Part shown: in pieces, positions 12,351 to 25,430 of the stretch
Layout: each line of letters starts with the position of its first letter
Position numbering within the stretch: the first letter of the stretch is position 1
Assembly: GCF_016545825.1 (NCBI RefSeq)
Contig: NC_052614.1
Coordinates: 57,667,864-57,731,863 of the forward strand
From: Eucalyptus grandis
Lineage: Eukaryota > Streptophyta > Magnoliopsida > Myrtales > Myrtaceae
Direction: 5' to 3'
Length of the DNA stretch: 64,000 nucleotides
Position numbers and translations under genes: made by a program
Notes under the pieces: model-generated
Seen by the model: only the letters and a program-made list of their open reading frames with translations
Told to the model about the DNA's origin: nothing
Database searches by the model: none

Positions 12351-15300
12351 AGCGTAATCTTTGCATTTGATAGAATGAATAAAATCACATCGAGTAATTA
12401 TATGTGATTTGATTATATAAATGGACAACTATGAGCCACTGTCACCAATCGACCCCAAATTCCACGCAATGATCAAAAGGGTACTCACTTTCTATCGGAG
12501 AATCTTTTGAATGGTCGCAAATTTTAGGCTAATTAAATTACAACAAACAAAGAATTTCCCCTATAAAGCTTGGTCTCTTGGCGTGCATTTTGTGCTCAAG
12601 GATGTAATTAGGAAAGTCTTTCTCCATTTGCCCCTTAATCCTACAAGTAATTAAGACATGAGACAAAACGAAATAGAATAGCACTGATTACCCATTTGAA
12701 AAGCAATACTAATAAGCTATGTAAAATCAATCACCTCCTCGGAAAAATCTTGTGATGAGTCTAATGACAAGTTTGGATGATGCAGATGAGACTTGGCGTT
12801 AGGCATGGTAGAAAGAAAAAAAAAACGTTTGGAATTTGTAAGGTTATCATGGGTCTCGCTTAGAGGGTGCAATTAGGGTCCCTCCATGCCACGGACAATC
12901 ATTTAACTTTAGTATCCACAACACTATTCCAACTAGATTCATCAACTCTAAACCAAAAAAATTATTATTGGAAGCCTTGGATAATTTGTACAGGGGATGC
13001 ATGCGATCTAATGATCGAGATCATTCGGGTCCACTTGCGCCCCCTGCCTAGCCACTGAAACTTATTAGGAGTGATTAGTTATTCATTCGGTCCAGTTCCC
13101 TTCAAAAACCAAGAAATGGACTAGGAGGATCGATTCCCCTTTTTCAGAACCGGGAACCAAACCGAGTGATCTTATAGAATCGGGAGATTCACATGTCTTG
13201 ATAGAAAGTTTTGAATGAATTGAATTGTCAATCCATGTCCCAATTCGAAGTTGGGATTTTGTCTAAGATTTACAAAGAAGATTGAGAGATGATGGAGCCA
13301 TGATTGTAGGGGCACACTAAAAGAAAGGAGGAGGATTTGGTGAATAAAGATCCACAAAATTAAGGAATGTGCAAGTAAGTGAGTGGGTAAAATTGGTGAA
13401 TCTTTGCAGGAAAAGAAAGAATGTGAAACAAAGAAAGAAACAATAAACAAAAAGAGCAAGTTGGATGAATCGGTGCAACGATATGAAAGAAACAAAGATT
13501 TGTTTCATCATTTGGAATGAGTGAGGCGTGAGAGGAGATTAGGGTTTACATCTATATTTTACTTTCTTAAGAAAAAAAATAATAAAATTTTTAATAAATC
13601 GATCTGGTCGTGAACCAGGTTGAAAATCACCTGAACTAGAAAACAAGATCAGCACCTCTAGAATCACCTAAAATCAGTCGGTTCAATTTGATCCGGCTCG
13701 GGAGGTCCTTGCTTCCGTGGCTCTATATCCTCACCCCTAAAACTTATAGGCTAAAAGTTTTTCAACCGTGGGGCCCATGCTATTAATTAGGGCTCCTCCT
13801 CGATCGATCGCCATCCGACGTTGAGATTACAGCACGAGATGGACCTTAGGCTCAACACCCGCTGCTGGTGCATGCCACCTTGCAAATTGTAGCTCAAAGA
13901 TAACTCCTCGTAGACTATCCCATCGCAGCCAGAGACTCAAAGAGACCAAAACCAATGACCTCTCACCTTCGAAGCACACGATCTCTGAAGCTGATTGCTA
14001 CATGGCGTGCTGTCTTGAGATGGACGAACAGCCAGAGAACCACAAACGGGAAGATCATGTGGCCTTGGCGAGTGCAAAAGGGGCAAGACACTGTGCGTGC
14101 GCATTAGTGGTGTGGGCGGTTCGGTTGGGTTTTGATGTTATTAATGTTGTTTAGTCCAAAGCATCGCTTTCAGCCCTCTTTGATGATGCTTGTTGTTTTC
14201 CCCAAACGCCAGTGAAAGCAACTGGGCTTCTCAATGGCCAAAAGAAGAAAGACATGCATGACTTCTCAGTGGTGTGCATTATGGATGGAGCCAGTGATGG
14301 TTACTGAGGCACCCTATATTTGAAAATTATTGATGAACAAGTTGAGGGTTGGGATTATTTTCCCTCCTCTTTTTTTTTCTTTAATCAATTCCATTTTATC
14401 AATTATAAAATGGAATATCTGATATCCAACTTTGTTTTGAAACAAAAAGATAAATAGATTGTTACTTAGGCACACCCATTTCAAATTAAAAGAAGGGAAA
14501 ATCCAAGAGACAGTGATATTTTTTTCAAATAAAAAAAAAAGGGTTGGGATTATTTCGCCTCGATTTTTCTTTTAAGCGATTCCATTATATTAAGCACAAA
14601 ATACAGTAGCTCATCTCCTGCTTTGTTTTGAAAACCTTCGAGCATTACAAAAAAGCAAGAGCATAGGCTCCCAGATTATTATTACATTTTTCCTTTTTCC
14701 TTTGCGATCTTGAGAGGCTCCTTGGTAAAACCATGATTAAATGTCAATCTTTAACAGGCTCCTGAAATAATTACTCATGCAGGTTAAAAAGCCAAATGTT
14801 TTTTCATGATTACGGGCAAATCTATCGCCAACTCTGGTCAAGCTTTTGAAACTGTCATTTCCATTTTTGGATAATGGAGCTAAGACCATTAAGTTATGCA
14901 AGTTTCAAATTCAAAGAAAAATAAAACGATCGACAAGGTAAAATCGGGCCCCATCCCTTTCAAGATCAGAAACAGCATAGACAATGACTGTTTTACTTTT
15001 CATTTTAATTAATCCGAATACTTCTTTTAACATCTAGCTGATGTGATATGAAATATCTTCTTCTTTTCAATGCATGTCTGAAAATCACATAAAGGAACAA
15101 AAATAGTGTTGTAATAGATACCCATGTTGGTTTATCAGGCGGCACAAGTGTTATATACAAGATTTTTTTGTCTCCCTCGTTTGATTTTATAAAATACTTT
15201 TAGTTTTTTTTTTTTCCATTTTTGCTCGAACATGTTTGATAAATGAAAGAGACATTTGTTGGTATAGATTTCCAATCTCGAAAACAATGAGAATAGGAAA

Positions 15301-15731
15301 TGTTGTTTTCAGTCTATAAATCTAGTTCTGGAAACAATCCCTTTCTTTCTTTTTTTCTTTTCTTTTTTTTCTTCAATTTTCATTTGAAAACCGTTTTGAA
15401 AATCTTGGCAGACGTATTTTCAAAACTGTTCTCACTATGAAATAAATATAATATTCGGTTAAAATAGGACCATTTATTTCGAACTGTCTCATTAAAATCA
15501 TCATGTTTGACTTGTGAAACAATTTCGAAATTATTTTTTGTAAGTCCCAGGAAAATTCCACTTTAATAACGCGCGCATAATAGCCAATGATAATGTGTTC
15601 GTCCTCCACAAAGACATGTGACATGCTTCTAATCCCACAGCTAAAACATGCAATCACTCCACAAATCCACTGTTCATGTCCCTGGCTTGATTGATGGGAG
15701 ATTTGGGCATACATTAAATATAATTTGTCTT

Positions 15732-15735
<4 letters not shown>

Positions 15736-15770
<35 letters not shown>
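15736..15770. repeat. (CT)n microsatellite
   Basis: About 35 nt of uninterrupted CT repeat. There is no gene nearby. Confidence 0.95.
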
Positions 15771-15772
<2 letters not shown>

Positions 15773-16888
15773 GGTAAAAGTTCTGTCATTCAAGAATCAC
15801 ACCTTGAAATCTCCACAAACGACTCTCGATTAGAAATATGCATTCCCACCCAACAGAATAATTATAAGCCACTCACCCATCTCATTATAGAATCGCCAAT
15901 ATTCCCCATATCAACCAATCTACGTACCAATTAATTATTCAACCGACGTTGATTCCATCTCTCTACATCCAATAATTATTGTCCTGCCCAATCTCCCAAA
16001 TTTCTCCAAAAAAATCTTGGTCAATTGGTGATGCAACTCCCACATGGTCTAAATCAAATTTAGTTCGAGATTGCCGCCGAAGGGTTCGGTCGGCTTTTAT
16101 GTTTTGAAAAAAAATCCACCTTCTTGATTCGATCATGAATTTGCAAAACATTAGGTCAATCTTATGATTAGAAACGGAAAGACTTGTCAAACCCCAATAT
16201 ACAATAACTTGAATGGTCTTCAAAATGTGCATCTTTTATGAGATTTAGAGAGATATTTTGACTTTTAAGGCGTTCATCAAAACTTGAAAAAGCTAATTCC
16301 CTTTTATGGAGCACTTCAATGGAACTCTTGGAGCGCATCAATAGAATTTTAAGTGTCGAATTATAGAGTGATGAGGATGATCCTCATCATTTTAAGACCA
16401 TGTTTTCCATAATATTGGGGTTGCACTTGTTCTCAAAAATGCAAGTTGCTAGAATACATGATGGCCCAAGTCAAAGCGCGTCAAAATTGTGATGCCAGAA
16501 GAGCTCGCACAATGAAATTCAGCCCATGACCTAGCATGGCAAAAGCACTTATTGTTTTCCCATGAAGTGGCGAGTCCGAAGTCATTAAGCTCCCGAACAA
16601 AATCCTTATGCAGAAGAAGATCAATCATCATGTCACAATTCTAGTTCTAGGAACATGATTCGAAGAGCAATGATACCAACGGACTCAAATCGATTTTCAT
16701 GGCTGCACTTGCGCCTCTTCATCCTGTCGACGTAATCACCGGCTTCAAATTCGAACTGAAGATAAGGGCACAAAAAGACTAAATCGGACATACAGTAATT
16801 TCCTCCACCATAGAGGAACAATGCCGAGCTGGCGATCGGCTCCGGCTGGCACGGACCATGCACGCGCACGAAAGAAACCCTCCCCCTT

Positions 16889-16897
16889 TATATAAAG
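16889..16897 (+). promoter_or_regulatory. TATA box of the BIG GRAIN 1-like gene
   Basis: TATATAAAG is followed by a CT-rich leader, a usual plant transcription start context. It places the start near 16920-16930 and gives a 5' UTR of about 420 nt before the ATG at 17347. Confidence 0.7.
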
Positions 16898-17019
16898 TCT
16901 TCTCTCTCCCTCCTCCCCTTTCCTTCATCCTCAAGGCGTGCCCTTGCTTGCTCTCATTACTCTCTCTCTCTCAATCCTTCTCTCTCTAGAAAACACATCG
17001 ATTGCTCCTGTTTCTCCAT

Positions 17020-17134
17020 ATGCCATGCTCGCCTCCTCCCTCGCTTCTCTCACTTCCCAGGAAAAGGCAACGGGAGGGAAGGAGAAAATTCTAGTGAGAG
17101 AAGAGATCTCCGCTTTCCAGTAATGCCCCTCTAG
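17020..17134 (+). promoter_or_regulatory. Upstream ORFs in the BG1-like leader
   Basis: Three short upstream ORFs lie in the predicted 5' UTR. They start with ATG at 17020 (about 24 codons), 17025 (about 32 codons, stop at 17121-17123) and 17123 (MPL then stop). The last two overlap by one base, in an ATAATG-like stop/start arrangement. If translated they would lower initiation at the main ATG. Translation is an inference from the sequence. Confidence 0.45.
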
Positions 17135-17346
17135 CCCGACCCGTCCTCTCGCGAGATTTGAGCGCCTTCCAAAACAGCAGCTTTCTGAACCCTTCTTTCG
17201 CAGACAGGCTCAACCACCTCTTTGTCTCTCTCCATCATTTTGTCTCTCGCCCTTTCTCCCTGTGCGCCAATCCTTGTGTTCTTGACATCTCTGTTCCCCC
17301 CGCACAGTTCTCTGGAGTGGGGGAAAAAGGTGGGGGAGACAGAAAC

Positions 17347-18771
17347 ATGTATAAGTCGGAGAGGACTCTGAGAGAAGAGAGATGTGCGCAAGTGAAGCAC
17401 TACCCGTCTTTTTCTTCCACCCTCCTGGACGAAATCTACAGATCCATTGATGAGCCTGACCCAAAAGGCGAGGACTTGAAGTTTAACGGCGACGCGGCAA
17501 TGGCGAGGAAACAGAGCATCCGGGAGAACAAGAAATGCGGCTCCAAAAGCGGCAAGTGCGCCGAGGAGAATCCCGCTCTTCACCGCGGGGTTTTCGTCAA
17601 TAACAAGGTCGGTGACGATGGAGGAGCGAAAATGAGGCAGGTGAGGGAGGAATTCGAGAGGAAGCAGAGGAGGGATCGCGATCGCGACCACGATGCTCTG
17701 TTTTTCAGTTCGACCTCGAGCTCGTCGGATTCGAGCTGTGGTGGATTCTCCTCCTCGGACACCGAGTCCATGTATGGGCTCGTCAAGACGAGAAGCTCTT
17801 GCTTCGCTCCACCGCTACTACCGAGGCCTAAGCCGGTGAGGACCAACTCCTCTGCTAAACCGGAGAAAACAGAGAGGGCTCTGTTTCAGGAGCAGAGGAA
17901 GTCGCGTGACTTTGATCGTTATCGTCACGATTCCTCTGTCGAACAGAGCGCATACACTGAGGAAGGTATGATAAAGTCCAAATCGAGAGCTTTAAAAATT
18001 TATGCCAATCTGAAGAAGGTGAAGCAGCCGATTTCGCCGGGGGGCCGGCTCTCAAATTTCATTAATTCTCTCTTCACCACCACCAACACGAAGAAGTCAA
18101 AGTCGACCCCGGCGATCGGTGGTTATGGAGAACCAAATGCGGAGAGGAAATCTCAATCTGCGCATGCATCCGTGTGTTCCTCGGCTTCTTCGTTCTCGAG
18201 ATCTTGCTTGAGCAAGCATTCCCCAGAAACTAGGCAAAAACTGCAAAACGGCCTGAAGAGGACGGTCCGGTTCTACCCGGTGAGCGTGATCGTGGACGAA
18301 GATTGCAGGCCATGTGGACATAAATCGCTGTACGAAGAAGATCACGCGGAGTACGCTTCGATTTCGATGCCGGTGTCGGTGCCGAGCGCGTGGAAAATCG
18401 GAGGCGGGAGGCCATCGACGTCGAGGAAAACAGAGGAAACAGAGGAAGTCAAATGCCACCCGATCGAGAAGAGCCGGCGCGTGGAGGAGGCGGCCAGAGA
18501 GTTCTTTAGAGATTACTACCAGAACCAGAAGAAGGTGAGGAACGACAGTTTCGCGGTGAGGGGTCACAGGGAGATTCACCAGGTCGGCCATGACAAGGCA
18601 GACGAGTGCCGCGACGACGACGACGATGCGGCGAGCTATTCGAGCTCCGATCTGTTTGAGCTCGATCATCTTGCAGTGATAGGCAAAGAGAGGTATTGTG
18701 AAGAGCTTCCCGTGTATGAAACCACCCATGTTGGAAAGAATCGCGCCATTGCTAATGGACTGATGATGTAA
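17347..18771 (+). CDS. BIG GRAIN 1-like protein
   Basis: An intronless frame encodes 474 aa. The ATG at 17347 is the first in-frame ATG; the frame stays open further upstream but without a start codon. The protein carries the family's marks: an N-terminal PSFSSTLLDEIYRSIDE block (residues 20-36) and a central basic block around SKSRALKIYANLKKV ending in a LSNFINSLF segment. The C-terminus has an Asp-rich run followed by SSSDLFELDHL and ELPVYETT. Family knowledge: rice BG1 is a plant-specific protein reported at the plasma membrane that promotes auxin response and transport and organ growth; eudicots carry several paralogues (BG1-like A to E). The rest is Ser/Arg-rich and looks disordered, and no transmembrane helix is visible. 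Neighbours are gene-free for several kilobases on both sides. The paralogue letter is not assigned. Confidence 0.88.
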   Translation: MYKSERTLREERCAQVKHYPSFSSTLLDEIYRSIDEPDPKGEDLKFNGDAAMARKQSIRENKKCGSKSGKCAEENPALHRGVFVNNKVGDDGGAKMRQVREEFERKQRRDRDRDHDALFFSSTSSSSDSSCGGFSSSDTESMYGLVKTRSSCFAPPLLPRPKPVRTNSSAKPEKTERALFQEQRKSRDFDRYRHDSSVEQSAYTEEGMIKSKSRALKIYANLKKVKQPISPGGRLSNFINSLFTTTNTKKSKSTPAIGGYGEPNAERKSQSAHASVCSSASSFSRSCLSKHSPETRQKLQNGLKRTVRFYPVSVIVDEDCRPCGHKSLYEEDHAEYASISMPVSVPSAWKIGGGRPSTSRKTEETEEVKCHPIEKSRRVEEAAREFFRDYYQNQKKVRNDSFAVRGHREIHQVGHDKADECRDDDDDAASYSSSDLFELDHLAVIGKERYCEELPVYETTHVGKNRAIANGLMM

Positions 18772-21700
18772 TTACTATTTCCCCATGATATTACAAGAAC
18801 CACATTCTTATCTTAATGTCATAGTTTGATCAGTGTATGTGTTCTCTTGAATGAGGATTAACCCATTTAGGGTTTAGATTGGGTGGTGTACAAGCCGACG
18901 AAATCCTTTGAAGTTCACATTTAGATTTAGAGTCGCGCTCAATGTGCACGGGAGATCTTAATAGAGGGCATGGCGGCTCCTCGATAGACTCGAGCCAAAG
19001 TAAAAATTGACTAAGGTCGAACGACTTTTCGATAGATCTTGCTCACGAGTGTCCTTCGCCATTAATTAAGCATATGAAACGAGGAATGTTTCATTTTTCA
19101 AGGTAAATATCATTTAAAATGAAAAGAAAATGTTATAGATGGAAAATATTAAATCTTTCTCGTTTGATTGATTGATGGTTACATCAATAGAACCCGTTTT
19201 AATTAACTTTGATGATCCGGTGTGAATAGGAGGGAGGGGAGAGAAAAGTGAAGAAAGGGAAAGAAGATGTATGAAAAGAAAAGGAAAGATTTAAGAGGGA
19301 TCCCAATCACAAGAAAAATGAGAGAGGGTGGATGGAAAATGCATAGTTCTTGTGAAATGAAGGTGATGGAAAAAAAAAAAGAGGGGAAAAGGAGGGGCAT
19401 GCCCACGGGAGTTGACAAAAGCGAGAGGCTTTTGCTTTCCTTCTTTGTCCCTCAACACATTTTGGATTGTAGTTGACATGTTCACTTTGCTTGAGCATTG
19501 CGTTAGCATCCACCTCCACAAAATCATCACACACTCCATCCAAAGAAATCCACATTTTCTTTCCAGATTTAAATTTCTTTCTTTCATCTCTCTTTTCTTA
19601 TGGTCGCAAAAGATTGCCGTCGATTTCATCATGAATTTAACATCACTCATCGAATGCTCTCATAGAGATGTAGATCCCCGTCAAAATTCAAGTAAGAAAA
19701 GAAAAATAAGGATGGGTAAAACCCAAAGCCGAAGATGACACTTTTAAGTTTACGAGGTACCATAGCCATGTGAACTTGAGAATTATTAGGAATAATACTA
19801 TATAATGCAACTATATTATAAATTTGATTGCACATGTTGGACCCACAACGCCTCCTCATCAAATCAACAACTGTGATGAGGCGATTGTAGGTGCTGCGAA
19901 GCAGCTCAAAAGTCTAGATTTATTCAACAAGCATTTTTGCTGCACATAAAAACAGAAGCGTGTGGTGATTGGGTCGTGGACCACCGAAGTCCAAAATAGA
20001 CAACTCCATACAACCTTTGGGTGCGTGCACAAACCCTAAGTACTTTTTGGTAGAAGCTTCATTGGTTCCTATTTAAAAAGTAAAGGGAGATAAAATAAAA
20101 AAGACCTAATTTCTAGGTAGTTAATTATTATTGTTTTTTTAAAAATTTTGGGTATTTCGTTGAAGATACTCTAGCTTGGTTGTTTATGAGAAGAGAACAA
20201 GTAGTTGGGACTGGGGAGGATTTAAGTAATGTTACGCGCACGTAGCTACTAGAGCTAGGGCATTATTGAGCTAATTATTCAAATGTTGTTTTGGAGACGT
20301 GGGTGGATTTGATTAGTCTCGAAATAGGTACCATTACGGAATTTGACAATCTTGAAAATCAATAAGTGCACGTCTTGAATGGTGATGGCTGTGAATGTTT
20401 AGGTTAAATTTCTGTGTGATTACATAATGTTATGTGTCCATATCGAGGGGAATAATGTTGTTGTAGGCATTGGGCACCGCCAACTTTCCACCAAACAAGA
20501 TAAACCATGCGGGATAAAAGACAAAGAAGCACTAATCGCAGTATACATCTCTTTTGTTTTAAGGCATGTGATGAGTCATTAGACTTATCATCAATTTGTG
20601 ACTCTTTTACTAAGATGACCAATAAAAAATTATTTTGGAAAAGCAGTACTTATCCATATTCCATATGTACATGTATTTTTGAAATGCTTAGTTAATTCTT
20701 CGAATATAGACAAATACGCGACGGGGTATTCCCCCCTTGAGATGGGATAAATGGCATATCTTTACCATCCACGAGAAGGAGATCTTCTCTTGGCTGGTAG
20801 TGGATCAAATAAAATTATTACCATTCAGGTCAAATGATAAAATGGAATAAATAGAAGCATTTATGGCAATCATCACTACTTTCTCCGACGGCTTGGTGTG
20901 GATTCCAATTCATGCGGTCTGCATTGGTGTTTTCACTCTCCACTCTCTTTAATTTACAATCCTTTCCATGCCGAAGATTGAAAAACCTCGTCCGAGAACT
21001 CGTATATAGAAGGATTTCCCGTGGCGCGGTGGTTCTTCCATGCCAATTTAGTTGTCCAGCTTGTAAATGGTAAATGAGAGAAGGCTAACTTGTCGGCATT
21101 TTTGAATTTTCATTCCACAAACAACTGATAATCTCTATAGTTAAAAGATCTCTAATAATTCAATGAATTGCCCATGTCAATCTCTTGATATTGCTTGTAG
21201 AAATAATCTTTTCGGTGACAACGAACTAACTATATGCTTTTTTTTTTCCTTTTTAATAATAGTACAAGCACAAGCGACACACTAATTCTGCCCTTCATTA
21301 TAACAAACCCTATTCTACCTTTGCACTTCTATGTTTTTCTTGTCATTGTTAGTTTTAATTAGGGTGATTAGTAGTCTCCCTATCACTTAGAAGCAAATAA
21401 AACCCTAAGAGTCATGATCAATCAATGTCAAAAGGGTCTACAAAAGAGCTTAGAGATGTAGATGAGGTTGTACTTGTAAGAATATATAGCCAGGAGGTGA
21501 TGATGCTAAAGTGCCAAGAACTGAGTTTAAAGCATCCACACTAGAATATGCACCTCCCAATTAATTTAAAATTAAATGTAGATTGAGCTTTTGAAGTAGA
21601 CCTAATAATGAACCTATAAGATGACATTAGTACGTGAAGAGCATACACACTAAAGAAAGAATTTCTCCAGTCAAAATCTAACATGATCATATGATTAGAA

Positions 21701-24280
21701 GCAAAAAGACAAGTGGAAAAAGTATACACTTCATTAATGGTAGTGGGTGGTGCCTTTGGTTACTTATTCAACAAATGTGGGTGGGAAATGAATTTTTAAG
21801 TTGTGGTTTTTTAATTGGCTTACTCTTTTTTTTTTCTTAATTTCTTGATAGTAGTTTAATTAGAGGGTCTTTTGTGTGTGTTTAAATTAAATATAGTATG
21901 GGGTTATTACCCCGTACACTTGGTGGGGAACTTGCCAGCAATGACGAATGCATGGAATAATGTCGTTTGTGGAAGAGAAGTGAGTGAGAAAAAAAAAAAA
22001 AAAACCTTGATGCCCTGGGCTTGACTTTTGCCTTTTCTTTCATAAAGCTCGTGAGTATTTTTTTTTTAATGAAAAAATTCTATTTCTGGGGGTGTAAATC
22101 ACACCTTTTAGTTATCCGTTTATGTAGTGCAAATGGGTATCCAAATTAATTAATGGTTTAGAAAAAGTTTGATTGGTTAGGCAGTTGGGTTTGATTGAAG
22201 CATCAGTCATCGCTTCCACATAATTTACGGTTTATGTGACAAATCGGACTTCACATGCATGATAGAATCTATCTCTACAGGGGGTGAATTAGTTAGAGTT
22301 GAGTAAAGTTTCAAGTAGAAGTTGTTCAATCAATCCTAAACTTATTGTACAAATGTCAATTAAGTCCTAAATTTTCTAATTTTGCCAATTTAATCCTTTG
22401 CATGAAATTCCAAAGTAATCATTCTAACCAATTTTCATGGGAAATTATAGACGTGGCAGTGTGCCACGTAGGATAGCTAGCGGTGACTAAATTGTTATGT
22501 TGGCGATTTTTGGCGAAAATTGACTAGTTACTTACAATACGAATATCAATTAAGTCCTAACTTTTTTTAATTTTGTCAATTTAATTATATTATTTTATAA
22601 AAAAATTTCAATGTAGTCTTTTTGGTCAATTTTCGTCAGAATCACTAGGGTGCCACGTATAACAGCCGACAATGTTTGGACTGCCGTGTCGGCAATTTCC
22701 AATGAAAATTGACTAGAAGAAATATATTAGAATTTCACGTTAAGGTTTAATATTGAATTGACCAAATTAAAAAATTTATGATTGAATTAACATCCTTACA
22801 ACAAGTTTTAAGATTGGTCAGACAATTTTTTCAAATTTCCAAAAAAGAAAAAATAGAAAGAATTTTGCATTTTATGAGCTCACAACCTAACTGGAGCCAC
22901 TCTTCTTCAATTCTTTGTTTAACTTATTCTTGCTTTCATGTGTGGCGGGAACATTATGAATTTGCTGCCAAAATAAGGACATGCTTTATGCCGGAATTAA
23001 ATCTAAAGACCCACCGAGGTGACATACAAGTACAGGTTTTACCTAATTCCATTTGTTTATTGAGTTACAAAGGTTGACAATGAGGAAAAAGGGAAACAAG
23101 AATTATAATTATTACAACCTCAAAATGAGGAACGGCTGATCTAATCCACAAAGTGCGGGATACGAGATGTGGATGTTTTATTTCTATAAGGAAATAAAAG
23201 TTGCCATTTGGGTTATTTCAAGAAATGAACTTTTAAGATGTTGCCGGATTGGAAATTTTAATTGAATTTTGAAATCCACGAGAAAGTTGTGCGAACACAA
23301 TATTGATACGTTGACTGTTCAAATTATCATCCTGTCCATTTTAAGCATTATATAGTTGTTATTTATATTATACCAAATATGAGCATTATTGAGATTTTAT
23401 CGTATAATAGTTTGAGGTTTTAAGAGACAACCCTATCGTTTGGGTGTATTTTGATTACATGGCTTATCTTCTCGAAGTGAGTTTTCTCATCATAAAAAGA
23501 TCCTTACATTTTTAATGAACAAGTAAAGATGCCATTTCATATTAATTTTTACATCGCGTTTGATCATAAACTTTGGAAGAAGTCACAGAAGTCATATGCA
23601 AGCTGGATGCTCGGAGGGAGTGATGAAATATATTTGTGGAAATTGGGGACTTCCTTATAGAAAACTATTGTCAGAAATATTATTAGATATTAAGGATATT
23701 ATTTAAAATGGGGCATTCTCTAGGATGGTTTGTTTCCTTTTGTTTACATATTGTTAAGGAATTAATACTCTTAATTCTAATAACTCAAGATTGAAGACGT
23801 CAACTGAGTGAAGATATAGTCTTTATTGATTTTTTCTCCCTCTCTCTTAAAGATTATAGAATATTTACATAGGAGATCTTGTATTTATAAACATATTTAG
23901 CACATTGCTATTTGCTGATCAGTTTTGATTCCTTTATTATCTCTCCTTTTATTTTGGACAACATGGGCATGACATTCAACTCAATCAATCCCATGAATGC
24001 ACATAAATTACCTCGTTGGAGCGCATGCAATAATGGCTTCAACCTATTTTGTCAATGTGCAAAAAGGAAAGGCTCCACTGTTAGAGCGGCAGACATGATC
24101 CTTAAAGCTCTTTTGAGTGGCAGATATTGTGATTTGAATGAAATCGATCACATCCAAACTAAACCTTTAACAAATCAAACGATCTCCTTAAAGGCTAGTC
24201 TTGTGTTCACATTTAAAAATATGTCCACACACATACCCTCATACGTTTTGAAGTCTAACTAGCTCCAACTTCTATCATCC
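18772..24280. other. Intergenic, mostly AT-rich, no gene recognised
   Basis: The first few hundred bases should hold the 3' UTR of the BG1-like gene. The remainder has only short, unrelated open frames, A/T homopolymer runs and one clear inverted-repeat element (22331-22816, listed separately). I found no transposase, reverse transcriptase or other domain. Confidence 0.6.
22331..22816. mobile_element. MITE-like foldback element
   Basis: The left end (about 22331-22395) and the reverse complement of the right end (about 22750-22816) align over 60-70 nt with scattered mismatches. Both start CAATC(C/T)TAAA and share the AATTAAGTCCTAA / AATTTTGCCAATTTA type words. The left-end motif recurs inside at about 22548-22590, so the element may be two copies nested or joined. 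It also contains two TGCCACGTA words (about 22461-22469 and 22649-22657). About 486 bp long, with no coding capacity. The superfamily is not assignable by eye, and I could not define a target-site duplication. Confidence 0.65.
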
Positions 24281-24281
24281 T

Positions 24282-25430
24282 TTTACACCACCCAATCAAT
24301 CGATCTGTTCATTTCAATCAAGAAATGAAATGCAGAACATTTGCTCTTTTTCCTGACTAACTATGTGCAGGATTTGCTCCTAAAGGGCCGATCAAGTAGT
24401 AAAGTGAATGGGATGCTATGTTTCAAAAACCTAGGGATACCTCAAGTTTGATCCCTACCCGAAGCAAGATGCGTCCTTATTCCTGTTATAAAAAGGGAAA
24501 AAGATGTACGTGCATTTGAAATGTGAAAAGGGCGAAGTTAAGGTTGGCTTGAGAATATATAAAGAGATAGGTCCCAACTTATGCAGGCAACTTTGGCTTT
24601 TGCAACCAAAAAAGAGAAAGGTTAATACCACGAAAAGTCCAAAATTGGTATCCTAGTGATGAATTTACCCAAAAGTAATTTTTTGACCAAACAATCCCAA
24701 ATCGGTACGTTTGTGACAAATTTATTCAAAATAACCATAAAAAATCATAAATTGGTACACTTATAATAAAATTATCATAAACTAATTCCCAAAATGGTAC
24801 ATTTGTGGTAATATATATCATTTGTTAAATTAGATTAATATCATAAAAAACACAAAACCGGTATAATTGAAACAAATGAAGAGTAAAATCCCAAACTAAT
24901 ACAACAATTAACAATCACATGTCATTAACTTAGTTATTTGATAATAAAATTTAACGAAAACTAATTGAGGGTAAATTTGTCACAAATTTATCAATTTGAA
25001 TAAATCCATAAAAAATATATGGTGATAAAAAAATTAGTTTAAGATAATTTGCCAAGGTGTACTAGTTTGGAGTTTTTTGGGTATCCATCAACCTTTAACA
25101 CTACCTAATCAAGCAATCTATTCAATTCAATCAAGAAATGAAATGCAGAACATTTGCAGGATGTGGCTAACTGGATGCAGGATTTGCTTTTCAAGTAGTA
25201 AAGGGAATGCAATGCTCCGTTTCAAAAGCCTAGGGATATCTCTAGTTTGATCCGTATCAGAAGCAAGATACGTCCTCATTGCTGTAACAAAAGGGAAAAA
25301 GACGTACGTACGTGCATTCGAAATGTGAAATGGGCGAAGATAGGATCAGCTTGAGGACATATAAAAAGAGAGATAGGTCCCAACTCATGCGGGCAACTTT
25401 GGCTTTTGCAACCAGCAAAGAGCAAAAGGA
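24282..25430. repeat. Local direct duplication flanking an inverted-repeat element
   Basis: Copy 1 (about 24282-24618) and copy 2 (about 25092-25425) are similar along their whole length. Shared words include TCAAGAAATGAAATGCAGAAC, a TATATAAAGAGATAGGTCCC-like run and GGCAACTTTGGCTTTTGCAA. Between them lies an AT-rich element (about 24619-25095) with partly matching inverted ends beginning AGGTT. The simplest reading is a tandem duplication of an old promoter-like segment together with, or followed by, insertion of the element. Confidence 0.75.

Larger units (their letters stand above)
6180..16880. other. Long intergenic region, no gene recognised
   Basis: About 10.7 kb of mostly AT-rich DNA with no frame I can tie to a family. 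Open frames of 60-127 codons occur but overlap each other on both strands and are low-complexity. Notable contents are simple repeats (listed separately), a GC-rich patch at about 9530-9790, a GC-rich island at about 11130-11640, and a possible decayed GC-core element at about 11780-12350. At 13078-13720 there is a repeat-like stretch in which words such as GAACCGGGAACC recur. Transposon remnants are likely, but none has an intact transposase or reverse transcriptase frame. Confidence 0.6.

Noticed and set aside
17131..17691. 186-codon minus-strand frame and other frames opposite the BG1-like gene
   Set aside because: Shadows of the plus-strand coding sequence, caused by its GC-rich codons.
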